The notes under the pieces: generated by a model | What the model saw: the letters and a program-made list of their open reading frames with translations, nothing else | The model's database searches: none | What the model was told of the DNA's origin: nothing | Position numbers and translations under genes: made by a program | Shown here: positions 21,639 to 33,888 of the stretch, piece by piece | Layout: each line of letters begins with the position of its first letter | Numbering within the stretch: position 1 is the first letter of the stretch | Assembly (NCBI GenBank): GCA_022414725.1 | Contig: JAJSRW010001814.1 | Coordinates: 1-64,000 of the forward strand | DNA from: Microglena sp. YARC | Taxonomy: Eukaryota; Chlorophyta; Chlorophyceae; Chlamydomonadales; Chlamydomonadaceae | Reading direction: 5' to 3' | Length of the DNA: 64,000 bases

Positions 21639-23153
21639 ATGATGTGATGTAGTTCTCCAGAACTCGACCTGTGTTTAGGCCTTATTATGATTATTCTCTA
21701 TGGGCTTTTTTGCTTATCAAATAAACAAGTCCACTTGAAGGACGTTTATTTTTTCTGTGCTTGCTGACCCCTTCTACTTACCTTTGGTTATCTGTCAGAT
21801 GCTTTTAGTTTGGATAAGGCTAGTGCTTTCTCAATTGGGATTTTTTCGGCTCCAGGTCTTGACTTGCTATTATGTATTTTAACGTTCATCATTTTACAAT
21901 CGTTTAAAAGTTTTGAATCCGTTTTATTATTAATGCTGGCCTACGTTGGACAATTCTTTATGCTACATAGTTGCGATCTAGTAAGCTTCTACGTTTGTTT
22001 AGAAGCCCAAAACTTCTGTTTCCTTGTACTGTGCGGTCTTCAACCAAAATTAAATGCACCTACTGCCTCTAATGCCTCTAATGCCTCTAATGCCTCTAAT
22101 GCCTCTAATGCCTCTAATGCCAAGGGGTCTGCTGCCTCTGCCTCTGCCTCTGCCTCTGCCTCTGCGTCTGCGTCTGCGTCTGCGTCTGCTTCTACTATGA
22201 ATTTATCCAGTTCTAGCGGCCTACGTTATGACTTAAGTTCAGGTTCAGCTCTCTTTAGTGTAGAAGCCTCCTTAAAGTTCTTAATTTTAAGTGCTTTCTC
22301 ATCAGGAGTCATTTTATTTTGATTCTCTGCTATTTATCTTCGTACTGGAATGAGCTCCCTATTCTTTAAATCCGTTTCGGTGGACTTCTGTTCCCAAATG
22401 GAGTCTTTTCAAATTCTTCTTGCAATGATGTTTAAACTAGGGGCAGCTCCTCTCCATTTATGAGTGCTTGATATTTATGGTAGTGTCAAACGTCAATTAT
22501 TAATGTACATTAGTACTGCCCCTAAATTAAGTTTATTTGGTTTCTGAGTCTCATCGTGACATCAAGTTTGAAGCGATTTCTCCATTCTACTCTTTGTCAT
22601 TTTTACTCTTATCTTAGGAAGTTTGAGTGCTTTTAGTCAACCAGCTCTTCGTGCTCTGATTGCTTATAGTACCGTTTCTGAAATGGGTATTTTACTGATG
22701 GCCGTCGAAACGGCAGGATTTCATTCGTTATTTCAACATTTAACGATTTATATTGTGACTCAGTTGATCATCTGAAATTTAAGCGATAAGCGTCTCTGAA
22801 TTGTCGTTGCCCTCAGTCTTGCTGGTTTACCACCACTCAGTGGGTTCTTTACGAAGGCTTTCATTTTCTGACACGTAGCTAACCAACAACATGTTCTACT
22901 CCTCATGGTGGCCTTAGTTTGTACTACCATCGCTTTAGTTTATTATATTCGTATTATTCGTTTATTCTGAACGTATCCAACGGGTCAATCATTACGTCAA
23001 GTTGGTGGTCATCGCGGAGTTTGTCTGTCAAGCAATAGCTTTCTTTATGATCAATCCCCAGCCGTTCTTAATACAAAGGCTGGATTAACATCAGCTTGTT
23101 TGGTTATCTTATTCGTAGCTCCGATCTTCATCCTTCAACCATTTGTATTATAA
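21639..23153 (+). CDS. nad2: NADH dehydrogenase subunit 2 with low-complexity insertion
   Basis: Antiporter-like membrane subunit of respiratory complex I. The frame gives 504 residues with TGA as Trp, long for a green algal Nad2. Typical features are YVCLEAQNFCFLVLCG early, MMFKLGAAPLHLWVLDIYG, RALIAYSTVSEMGILLM and ALSLAGLPPLSGFFTKAFIF, all hydrophobic helices. Eleven Trp codons are TGA; the stop is TAA followed by AAATTAT repeats. Residues about 143-186 are an insertion between two membrane segments, encoded by six GCCTCTAAT units (Ala-Ser-Asn) and then GCCTCT/GCGTCT units (Ala-Ser). The start is uncertain: ATG ATG at 21639 follows an in-frame TAG at 21633, and ATG at 21687 is an alternative. 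The gene is flanked upstream by GC-rich hairpins that may reach its 5' end. Confidence 0.93.
22065..22196 (+). repeat. In-frame coding microsatellite in nad2
   Basis: Six copies of GCCTCTAAT are followed by a short spacer and about ten GCCTCT/GCGTCT units, all in the nad2 frame, giving Ala-Ser-Asn and Ala-Ser runs. The change from GCC to GCG units suggests separate expansion steps. The insertion sits between a conserved membrane helix and the next loop, where extra length may be tolerated. Confidence 0.9.
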
Positions 23154-23690
23154 ATTATAAATTATAAATTATAAATTATAAATTATAAATTCTAAACTAT
23201 AAACTATAAACTAATTAAACTTTAGTGCAATAACAACCTGTCTCCAGATAAGTAAGTTGTAAAAGCTTTTCAATCTAGTGGGCCCCCTCAAGTCTTAGGC
23301 AGCTCCTAGAGGGCCCCTTACCTTTGGGCCCTCTCGCCAAGTATGAATGATTATGAGGCAGCTAAAAGAAAGAAATAAAAGCTGCCTATGGTAATACTCG
23401 AGGGTACCTTCAAGTACCTTAATTTAATGGCCTATGACTCTTTTATGGGCATTCAATCAAGCCTTATATTAGGCAGCTAAAGTAAAAGAAGGGCTGCCTA
23501 ATATAAGTATAAGGCTCGCAAGTACCTTTCAAGTACCTTAATGCCCTCTGTATCTGGGCGGTACTCGCAAGTCTTACCATGGGCAGCCTTTCTTGTAGCT
23601 GCCTAAGACTTGATTGAATGCCCAGAGGTATAAGCCATCAAGTGGGACCCCTACCGAAGGGAAGGGGCCCACTTGCGAGTACCTTAATGC
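23154..23690. repeat. AAATTAT repeats then modules
   Basis: About seven AAATTAT units follow the nad2 stop codon directly, then CTATAAA units, unique sequence to 23270, and palindromic modules. No gene. Confidence 0.8.
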
Positions 23691-23692
23691 CC

Positions 23693-23879
23693 AGATACAG
23701 ATACAGATACAGATACAGATACAGATACAGATACAGATACAGATACAGATACAGATACAGATACAGATACAGATACAGATACAGATACCTTTTGATACAG
23801 ATACAGATACAGATACAGATACAGATACAGATACAGATACAGATACAGATACAGATACAGATACAGATACAGATACAGG
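23693..23879. repeat. CAGATA array
   Basis: About 30 CAGATA units with a single ACCTTTTG spacer, set between AATGCC and GGGGCCATTAAGG. It is the least interrupted of the hexanucleotide arrays. Confidence 0.95.
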
Positions 23880-26800
23880 GGCCATTAAGGTACTTGAAAG
23901 GTACTTGAAGGTACTCCAGGTACCTTTCTTTATGGCCTATGACTCTGGGCATCAAGGTACTCCAGGTACCTTTCTTGATGGCCCCTGTATCTGTACCTGG
24001 GCATTAAATCAAGCCTTAGGCAGCTACAAGAAAGAAAGAAAAGCTGCCTAATATCAAGTGGGACCCCTCCCGACCCTACCCTAGGATAGGATAAGGGGCA
24101 TTACAAAAAGGGAAGGGGCCCACTTGCGAGTACCTTGATGCCCATAAAAGGTACAGGGGCATTCAAGTGGGACCCCTCCCTACCCTAGGGGGCATTTAAT
24201 TAAGGGGCCCACTTGCGAGTACCTTTATTTAATGCCCAGGTACAGGGGCCGGTACTAGAAGGTACTTGAAGGCTCGCAAGTACCTTTATTGAATGCCCAT
24301 AAAAGAGTAATAGGCCATTAAGGTACTTGAAGGTACTCCAGGTACCTTTAGGGCCTATGACTCTGGGCATAAAGGTACTCCAGGTACCTTTCTTTATGGC
24401 CTATGACTCTTTTATGGGCATTCCAAGTACCTTTAGGGCCTATGACTCTTTTATGGGCATCAAGTGGGACCCCTCCCTACCCTCGGGGGAGGGGCCCACT
24501 TGCGAGTACCTTTATTTAATGCCCATATAAGGGGAATTGGCCATCAAGGTACTTGAAAGGTACTCGCAAGTCTTGTCTTGGGCAGCCTTATTGTAGCTGC
24601 CTATGGTATGGTATGGTAAGACTTTAAGTGGGACCCCTCCCCCTACCTACCCTACCCTAGGGGTCCAGGAGGGGGAGGGGTCCCACTTGCGAGTACCTTA
24701 ATGCCCCTTTAGGGGGCCATTAAGGTACTTGGATGGCCTATGACTCTGGGTAAGCTAGTACCTTAATGAAATGCCCCCCTTTCAAGTACCTTGATGGCCT
24801 ATTCCCCTTATATGGGCATTAAATAAAGGTACTCGCAAGTATTAGGCAGCCCTCTTTTCTTTTAGCTGCCTATGGTATGGTAATACTTGGGGGGTAGAGG
24901 GGGGGCCCACTAGCTAGTCCGCCTAGGGGCATTCAATGAAGGTACTAGCTTACCCAGAGACAGAGGAATAGGCCCTCAAGGTACCTGGAGTACCTTAATT
25001 TAAAGTACCTTTATTTTATGGCTTATACCTCTGGGTAAGCTAGTACCTTAATTGAATGCCCCTAGGAATAGGCGTACTAGCTAACCCCCCCCAAAGCCAA
25101 AGGGGTATAAGGGGCATTAAATAAAGATACTTGCGAGCCTTCAAGTACCTTTTGGGCCCTGTATCTTTAATGGGCATTCAAGTGGGACCCCTCCCCTCCC
25201 CTCCCCTCCCTAGGGGGCATAAAGGGAAGGGGCCCACTATCTGTTGCGAGTACCTTTATTTAATGCCCATAAAAGGTACAGGTACAGGGGCATTTAATAA
25301 AGGTACTAGAAGGTACTCGCAAGTGGGCCCCTTCCCTTCCCTTCCCTTCCCTTCCCTTCCCTTCCCTTCCCTTCCCTTCCCTTCCCTTCCCTTCCCTTCC
25401 CTTCCCTTCCCTTTATCTAATGCCCCTTATCCTATCCTAGGGTAGGGTAGGGTAGGGTAGGGTAGGTAGGGGTCCCACTTGATACTTGATATTAGGCAGC
25501 CCTTCTTTTATTTTCCTTTAGCTGCCTAATATAAGGCTTGATTGAATGCCCATAAAAGAGTCACAGGCCCTCAAGGTACCTGGAGTACCTTAATTTTATG
25601 CCCAGAGTCATAGGCCATTCAAGTACCGGCCTATGACTCTGGGCGGTACTCCAGGTACCTTTTGGGCCCCCTGTATCTGGGCATTCAAGTGGGACCCCTA
25701 CCTACCCTACCCTACGGGTCCAGATACAGAGGGAAGGGGCCCACTTGCGAGTACCGGCCCCTAGAGGGGGCCATTAAGGTACTTGAAGGTACCCGCGAGT
25801 ATTACCATACCATAGGCAGCCCTCTTTTACTTGAGCTGCCTAAGGTAATACTTGGCAAGTCTTGGGCAGCCTTGACTTTCCCTTAGCTGCCTAAGACTTT
25901 AAGGTACTTGGAAGGTACTTGGAGCTAGTCCGCCTATTGATATGGGCATCAAGTGGGACCCCTCCCTACCCTAGGGGGAGGGTCCCACTTGCGAGTACCG
26001 CCCCCCCCTTTGGGGGGGGTTAGCTAGTACGCCTAGGGGCGTACTAGCTTACCCAGAGGGCATTAAGGTACTTGAAAGGTACTAGCTTACCCAGATAAAG
26101 GGGCCATCCAAGTACCTTTATGGCCCCTGTATCTGTATCTTTAATGGGCGGTACTCCAGGTACCTTTATGGCCCCTGTATCTTAAATGGGCATTAAGGTA
26201 CTCCAGGTACCTTCAAGTGGGACCCCTCCCTACCCTACCCTAGGATAGGATAAGGGGCATTACATAAAGGGAAGGGGCCCACTTGCGAGTACCTTTATTT
26301 TATGCCCAGGGTAATTGGCCATAAAGGTACTTGAATGGCCTATGACTCTTTTATGGGCATAAAATAAAGGTACTCCAGGTACCTTTCTTTATGGCCTATT
26401 CCTCTGGGCATTCAAGTGGGACCCCTACCTACCCTACCCTACGGGTCCAGATACAGAGGGGCCCACTTGCGAGTACCGCCCCCCTTGAGGGGGCCATTAA
26501 GGTACTTGAAGGTACCCGCGAGTATTACCATACCATAGGCAGCTAAAAGAAAAGCTGCCTAATACTTGGCGAGTCTTAGTCTTAGGCAGCTTTATTTTAG
26601 CTGCCTATGCTATGGTAAGACTTTAAGTGGGACCCCTCCCTACCCTAGGGGCCCAGGAGGGGCCCACTTGCCAAGTATTAGGCAGCTAAAAGAAAAGCTG
26701 CCTATGGTAATACTCGCGGGTACCTTCATTAATGCCCAGAGGGCCCTCAAGGTACCTGGAGTACCGCCCAGGTACAGGGGCCATTCATTAAGGTACTTGA

Positions 26801-27572
26801 AAGGCTGCCCAAGACTTGCGAGTACCGCCCAGATACAGATACAGGGGCCCTAAAGGTACTTGAATGGCCCCTGTACCTGGGCATTAAATCAAGGTACTTG
26901 CGAGCCTTCAAGTACCTTAATGAATGGCCCCTGTATCTTTTATGGGCATTAAATTAAGGTACTCGCAAGTGGGCCCCTTCCCTTCCCTTTTTGTAATGCC
27001 CCTTATCCTATCCTAGGGAGGGGAGGGGTCCCACTTGATATTAGGCAGCTTTTCTTTTCTTGACTTTAGCTGCCTAATATAATATAAGGCTTGATTGAAT
27101 GCCCATATAAGGGGAATAGGCCATCAAGGTACTTGGATGGCCTATGACTCTGGGCGGTACTTGCGAGTATTAGGCAGCTCTTCCTTTAGCTGCCTCATTC
27201 ATACTTGGCAAGTAAGTGGGCCCCTTACCTCCCCCTAGGGTAGGGAGGGGTCCCACTTGATTGTAGCTGCCTATGGTATGGTAATACTTGGCAAGTCTTG
27301 TCTTGGGCAGCTTTTCTTGACTTTCCTTTAGCTGCCTATGGATGGTAAGACTTGAAGGTACTTGAATGGCCTATACCTCTGGGTAAGCTAGTACCTTCAA
27401 GTACCTTGACGGCCCATTCCCCTGGGCATAAAGGTACTCCAGGTACCTTTCAAGTACCTTTATTTTATGGCCTATGACCCTGGGCATTATAGAAAGGTAC
27501 TCGCAAGTGGGCCCCTCCCCTTACCCTAGGGAGGGGAGGGGTCCCACTTGATGGCCTATTACTCTGGGCCTT
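23880..27572. repeat. Palindromic-module mosaic
   Basis: No gene is seen in 3.7 kb. Contains a (CCTTC)n loop expansion at 25331-25413, directly followed by the complementary-type (TAGGG)n at 25440-25466. Both lie inside one CAAGTGGGCCCC/GGGGTCCCACTTG hairpin. Confidence 0.8.
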
Positions 27573-28542
27573 AAGGTACTAGCAAGTATTAGGCAGCTTT
27601 CATTTTAGCTGCCTATGGTATGGTAATACTTGGGGAGGGGTCCCACTTGGTAGCTGCCTCATTCTCATTCATACTTGGCAAGTGGTACCCCCCCGGGGGG
27701 TCCCACTTGATTGAAGCTGCCTAAGACTTTAAGGTACTTGTAAGGTACCTGGAGTACCTTAATGCCCAGGTACAGGGGCCACCCAAGTACCTTAATGGCC
27801 CTCTGGGCGGTACTCCAGGTACCTTGATGGCCCTCTGTATATGGGCCTTAAGGTACCCGCGAGTATTACCATAGGCAGCTAAAGTAAAGGAAGAGCTGCC
27901 TAATACTTGGCAAGTCTTGGGCAGCCTTAGCTGCCTAATACTTGGCAAGTCTTGGGCAGCCTTAGCTGCCTAAGACTTTAAGTGGGACCCCTACCGAAGG
28001 GAAGGGAAGGGAAGGGAAGGGAAGGGAAGGGGCCCACTTGCCAAGTATTAGGCAGCTAAAATAAAAGAAATAAAAGCTGCCTATGGTAATACTCGCGGGT
28101 ACCTTAATTTAACGCCCATATACAGAGGGCCATTCAAGTACCTTGATGGCCCCCTCGGGGGGCCGGTACTCGCAAGTGGTCCCCTTACCTCCCCCTAGGG
28201 TAGGGAGGGGTCCCACTTAAAGTCTTACCATACCATACCATAGGCAGCTACCAAGTGGGACCCCTCCCTAAGGGGCCCACTTGTCAAGTATTAGGCCCAC
28301 TTGCCAAGTATTACCATAGGCAGCTAAAATAAAATCAAGTGGGACCCCTCCCTAGGGGTCCAGGAGGGGCCCACTTGCGAGTACCGCCCAGAGGGCCATT
28401 AAGGTACTTTAAAGCTGCCTATGGTAATACTCGCGGGTACCTTAATTAATTTAACGCCCATATACAGAGGGCCATAAAGGTACCTGCAAGTATTAGGCAG
28501 CTTTATTTTAGCTGCCTATGGTATGGTAATACTCGCGGGTAC
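27573..28542. repeat. Segmental duplication, copy 2
   Basis: Counterpart of 6645-7474. Compared with it, this copy has a 75-bp compound module inserted in a hairpin loop (28336-28410), a 38-nt tandem duplication near 27910-27970, longer GGGAA runs, and one AGGCAGCT hairpin with both arms shorter by one 5-nt unit. Confidence 0.85.
28336..28410. mobile_element. Inserted compound palindromic module
   Basis: Present here and absent from the same hairpin loop at about 7336 in copy 1. It starts CAAGTGGGACCCC, closes that hairpin at GGGGCCCACTTG, continues with CGAGTACCGCCC, and ends GGTACTTT. The flanks TAAAATAAAAT and AAAGCTGCC are intact on both sides. No coding capacity. Mobility is inferred from presence and absence; deletion from copy 1 is the alternative. 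Confidence 0.65.
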
Positions 28543-29452
28543 CTTCATTAATGCCCAGAGGTATAGGCCATTAAGGTACCTGGGGTACCTTTATTTAATG
28601 CCCAGGTACAGATACAGGGGCCATCAAGTGGGACCCCTACCGAAGGGGCCCACTTACTTGCGAGTACCTTCAAGTACCTTTATTTTATGGCCAATTACCC
28701 TGTACCTGGGCATTAAATAAAGGTACTCGCAAGTGGGCCCCTTCCCTCCCCTTTATCTAATGCCCCTTATCTTATCCTAGGGTAGGGAGGGGTCCCACTT
28801 GATGGCCCCCTTTATCTGGGCATTCAAGCCTTATATTAGGCAGCTAAAGTCAAAGCTGCCTAATATCAAGTGGGACCCCTACCTACCCTAGGGGTCCAGA
28901 TACAGAGGGGCCCACTTGCGAGTACCTTTATTTGATGCCCATAAAAGATACAGGGGCCATCAAGTGGGACCCCTACCGAAGGGAAGGGAAGGGAAGGGAA
29001 GGGAAGGGAAGGGGCCCACTTGCGAGTACCTTAATTAAATGCCCATAAAAGAGTAATAGGCCATTAAGGTACTTGAAAGGTACTTGAAGGCTCGCAAGTA
29101 CCTTTATGCCCATAGGGCCGGTACTTGAAGGTACTCGCAAGTGGGCCCCTTCCCTTCGGGTAGGGAGGGGTCCCACTTGAATGCCCATTAAAGATACAGA
29201 TACAGGGGCCATAAAATAAAGGTACTTAAAATCAAGGTACTTGAAAGGTACTTGAAAGGTACTTGAAACAAAGGTACTTTAAATCAAGGTACTTGAAAGG
29301 TACTTTAAATCAAGGTACTTGAAACAAAGGTACTTTAAATCAAGGTACTTGAAACAAAGGTACTTAAAATCAAGGTACTTGAAAGGTACTTTAAATCAAG
29401 GTACTTGAAAGGCTGACCAAGACGTAATTGATAAACTATAGAAACCCAATAT
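28543..29452. repeat. Modules and half-module minisatellite
   Basis: Hairpin modules to about 29215, then a minisatellite of GGTACTTGAA and GGTACTTTAAATCAA units (29219-29410) made only of right half-modules. No gene. Confidence 0.8.
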
Positions 29453-29666
29453 CTATACCTATACCTATACCTATACCTATACCTATACCTATACCTATAC
29501 CTATACCTATACCTATACCTATACCTATACCTATACCTATACCTATACCTATACCTATACCTATACCTATACCTATACCTATACCTATACCTATACCTAT
29601 ACCTATACCTATACCTATACCTATACCTATACCTATACCTATACCTATACCTATACCTATACCTAT
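29453..29666. repeat. (CTATAC)n array
   Basis: About 36 perfect hexanucleotide units, unlike the TATCTG arrays in having no spacers. The open frames on both strands (IPIPIP, GIGIGI) are artefacts. Confidence 0.95.
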
Positions 29667-29810
29667 ATCAATAGCCATCTCTTGGGTCTGACCTCTGGCT
29701 GTCTAGGTCTTGCCTTCCTTTAGCAGAATGTTTTGGTCCAGTCCGAGGGGCCACTTGGGCTGCCTAAAAATATAAATTATATTTCTATTTTTCTTTCTAT
29801 AGTCTTTTGT

Positions 29811-29838
29811 ATTCTTATAAAAAATCTGGCATCAAATA
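29811..29838 (-). repeat. AT-rich recurrent element, minus strand
   Basis: The minus strand reads TTTGATGCCAGATTTTTTAT then AAGAATA. It lies in the unassigned island at 29690-30140. Confidence 0.5.
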
Positions 29839-30109
29839 AAAGAAATAACTTCTTGAAGGTTGACTTTCAAGTACCGGCCAGTTGACTCTGGTAAGCTCGT
29901 ACCTCCCAGAGACAGGGCATGGGGCCGGTACCCAGGAGATGGGCTTATGGATGTCCAAAGGCAGGTAGCCCCATTGCGACTGCCTTTTTTCTTAGGGCCC
30001 ACTAGAAAGTATTAGGCAGCCAAGGGGAGGACACTAAAACAGTTCAGATCAGAAACATTTTTAAGCCATGCCGCGACTGCCTAATGAGGTCAGTAAGAAT
30101 CCCCCGGCT

Positions 30110-30129
30110 GCCTAAGGTTACAGGTTCAA
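30110..30129 (+). pseudogene. trnW T-arm fragment
   Basis: AAGGTTACAGGTTCAAGT is identical to the variable loop and 5' half of the T arm of trnW (19770-19787). No cloverleaf surrounds it, so it is a fragment and not a tRNA gene. Confidence 0.7.
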
Positions 30130-30500
30130 GTACTATATCAGCTCATATCAGTTCATTTGGTATCATAACAGTTCATTTTATATCATATCATATCATATCA
30201 TATCAGATCATATCATATCAGATCATATCAGATCTGATCAGATCAGATCAGATCAGATCAGATCAGATCAGATCAGATCAGATCAGTTAATTGAATTTAA
30301 TTGAATTTAATTGAATTTCATTGAATTTAATTTAATTGAATTTCATTGAATTTAATTTAATTGAATTTCATTGAATTTAATTGAATTTCATTTCATTAGA
30401 AGAACTTTTAACAACATTGACTTTGAGAAGACACGACATACATTATCAATCCTGTAAAGATCTTTCAAGTACCTTTAGGGCCAATTCCCCTGACTCTGGG

Positions 30501-33500
30501 CGGTATGGGCAGTCGCTCATACCAAGATAATGCCAATCGCATATTATATTATACACCGGTGATGCCTTTATTTATTTCCCCTTTAGGGTTCATTCTAGGG
30601 TTCATTCTAGGGTTCATTCTATTGTTCATTCTCTAGTCCCGCCTATGTCTATGTCTACGGCGGCACTAGCTTAGGGGCATCAAGTGGGACCCCTCCCTAC
30701 CCTAGGATAAGGATAAGGGGCATTAGATTAAGGGAAGGGGCCCACTTGCGAGTACCTTTCAAGTACCTTCAAGTGGGACCCCTCCCTAGGGGGAGGGGCC
30801 CACTTGCGAGTACCGCCCAGGGGGCCGGTACTAGAATGCCCTCTGGGCGGTACTCGCAAGTCTTGGGCAGCTTTTACTTTAGCTGCCTAAGACTTGATTT
30901 AATGCCCATAAAAGATACAGGGGCATTCAAGTACCTTAATGGCCCTCTGTATCTGTATCTGGGCATAAAATAAAGGTACTCGCAAGTCTTGTCTTGGGCA
31001 GCTTTTACTTTAGCTGCCTAAGACTTGAAGGTACTTGAAAGGTACTAGCTTACCCAGAGTCAGGGGAATAGGCCATCAAGTGGGACCCCTACCGAAGGGA
31101 AGGGAAGGGAAGGGAAGGGAAGGGAAGGGAAGGGAAGGGAAGGGGCCCACTTGCCAAGTATTACCATACCATAGGCAGCTAAAGTAAATCAAGGGGGACC
31201 CCCTTTGGCTTTGGGGGGGGTCCCACTTGCGAGTACCTTCAAGTACCTAAATGCCCCCTTTATCTGGGCATTAATTCAAGCCTTATATTAGGCAGCTAAA
31301 GGAAAATAAAAGAAGGGCTGCCTAATATCAAGTGGGACCCCTCCCTACCCTACCCTAGGGGCCCAGGAGGTAAGGGGCCCACTTGCGAGTACCTTTATTT
31401 AATGCCCATAAAAGAGTCATATACAGGGCCATTAAATAAAGGTACTTGAAGGCTCGCAAGTACCTTCAAGTACCTTCAAGTACCTTCAAGTACCTTGATT
31501 TCAAGTACCTTCAAGTACCTTCAAGTACCTTCAAGTACCTTGATTTCAAGTACCTTCAAGTACCTTGATTTCAAGTACCTTCAAGTACCTTGATTTCAAG
31601 TACCTTCAAGTACCTTGATTTCAAGTACCTTCAAGTACCTTGATTTCAAGTACCTTCAAGTACCTTCAAGTACCTTCAAGTACCTTCAAGTGGGACCCCT
31701 CCCTACCCTACCCTACCCTAGGATAGGATAAGGGGCATTTCCGAAAGGGGCCCACTTGCGAGTACCTTTATTTTATGCCCAGGTACAGGTACAGGTACAG
31801 GGGCCATAAAGGTACTAGAATGCCCTCTGGGTAAGCTAGTACCTTAATTGAATGCCCCTAGGAATTCAATAGGCGTACTAGCTAGTGGGCCCCCTCTACC
31901 CCCCAAAGCCAAGGGGTATCAAGTGGGACCCCTCCCGACCCTAGGGGTCCAGATACAGAGGGAAGGGGCCCACTTGCGAGTACCGCCCAGATACAGATAC
32001 AGGGGCCATAAAGGTACTTGAAGGGGCATTAAATAAAGGTACTTGCGAGCCTTTATTTCAAGTACCTTAATTAAATGCCCCTGTACCTTTTATGGGCATT
32101 AAATAAAGGTACTCGCAAGTGGGCCCCTTACCTCTGTATCTGGACCCCTAGGGTAGGGTCGGGAGGGGTCCCACTTGATATTAGGCAGCTTTATTTTAGC
32201 TGCCTAATATAATATAAGGCTTGATTTAATGCCCATAAAAGATACAGAGTAATAGGCCATCAAGTGGGACCCCTACGGTAAGGGGAGGGGAGGGGCCCAC
32301 TTGCGAGTACCTTAATTTAATGCCCAGATACAGATACAGGGGCCATTCAAGTACCGCCCCCCTCAAGGGGGGGCATTAAGGTACTCGCAAGTGGGCCCCT
32401 TCCCTTAAAGTACCTTCCCTTTATCTAATGCCCCCTAGGGAGGGGAGGGGTCCCACTGCAAGTCTTAGTCAGCTAAAGGAAAGTAAAGGCTGCCTAAGGC
32501 AAGACTTGCCAAGTATTACCTTAGGCAGCTAAAGTAAAAGAGAAGCTGCCTATGGTATGGTAATACTCGCGGGTACCTTTATTTCAAGTACCTTCTAGTA
32601 CCTTTATTTAATGCCCCTGTATCTGTATCTGTATCTGTATCTTTTATGGGCATTATAGAAAGGTACTCGCAACAGATAGTGGGCCCCTTCCCTTCCCTTC
32701 CCTCTGTATCTGGACCCCTAGGGTAGGGTAGGGTAGGGTAGGGTAGGGTAGGGTAGGGTAGGGTAGGGTAGGGTAGGGTAGGGTCGGGTCGGGAGGGGTC
32801 CCACTTGAATTAAATGCCCCTGTACCTGGGTAAGCTAGTACCTTCATTTAATGCCCCTAGGAATTCAATAGGCGTACTAGCTAGTGGGCCCTTAATGCCC
32901 CCAAAGCCAAGGGGGTATCAAGTGGGACCCCTCCCCTCCCTAGGGTAAGGGGAGGGGCCCACTTGCGAGTACCGCCCAGGGGGCATTAAGGTACTTGAAG
33001 GGGCATTAAATAAAGGTACTTGCGAGCCTTAAAGTACCTTAATGGCCTATTACTCTGGGTAAGCTAGTACGCCCCTAGGAATAGGCGTACTAGCTAGTGG
33101 GCCCCCTCTACCCCCCAAAGCCAAGGGGGTATCAAGTGGGACCCCTCCCTAGGGGTCCAGGAGGGGCCCACTTGCGAGTACCGCCCAGATACAGGGGCAT
33201 TAAGGTACTTGAAGGGGCATCATAGAAAGGTACTCGCAAGTGGGCCCCTTCCCTCTGTATCTGGACCCCTAGGGAGGGGTAGGTAGGGGTCCCACTTGAT
33301 ATTAGGCAGCTTTTCTTTTCTTTTCTTTTCTTTTCTTTTCTTGTAGCTGCCTAATATAATATAAGGCTTTATTTAATGCCCAGAGTCAGAGGAATAGGCC
33401 ATTAAGGTACCCGGAGTACCGCCCAGAGTAATAGGCCATTCAAGTACCTTTATGGCCCCCTCAAGGGGGCGGTACTCGCAAGTGGCCCCCTTAATGCCCC

Positions 33501-33885
33501 CTAGGGAGGGGTCCCACTTGAAGGTACCCGGAGTACCGCCCATTTAAGATGCAGGGGCCCTAAAATAAAGGTACTTGGAATGCCCATAAAAGAGTCAGAG
33601 TAATAGGCCATCAAGTGGGACCCCTACGGTAAGGGGAGGGAAGGGAAGGGGCCCACTTGCCAAGTATTAGGCAGCTAATAGAAAAGCTGCCTATGGTAAT
33701 ACTCGCGGGTACCTTGATGCCCATAAAAGATACAGAGGGCCATTAAGGTACCTGGAGTACCTTTATTTTATGCCCAGGGTAATTGGCCATTAAATAAAGG
33801 TACTTGAAAGGTACCTACAGATGGAGTACCTTAATTAAATGCCCAGATACAGATACAGGGGCCATTAAATTAAGGTACTTGAATG
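30501..33885. repeat. Palindromic-module mosaic
   Basis: Includes CAAGTACCTT and CAAGTACCTTGATTT tandems (31458-31690), a (GGGTA)n loop expansion at 32718-32782 and a (CTTTT)n loop at 33310-33342. No gene. Confidence 0.8.
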
Positions 33886-33888
33886 GCC

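Larger units (their letters stand above)
29667..30500. other. Unassigned island
   Basis: Unique stretches at 29670-30140 with an AT-rich element and the trnW fragment, then (ATATC)n, (GATCA)n at 30178-30285 and AATTTAATTG-type repeats to 30395. GGCTGTCTAGGTCTT at 29688 also occurs at 8151. No gene is recognised. Confidence 0.6.
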
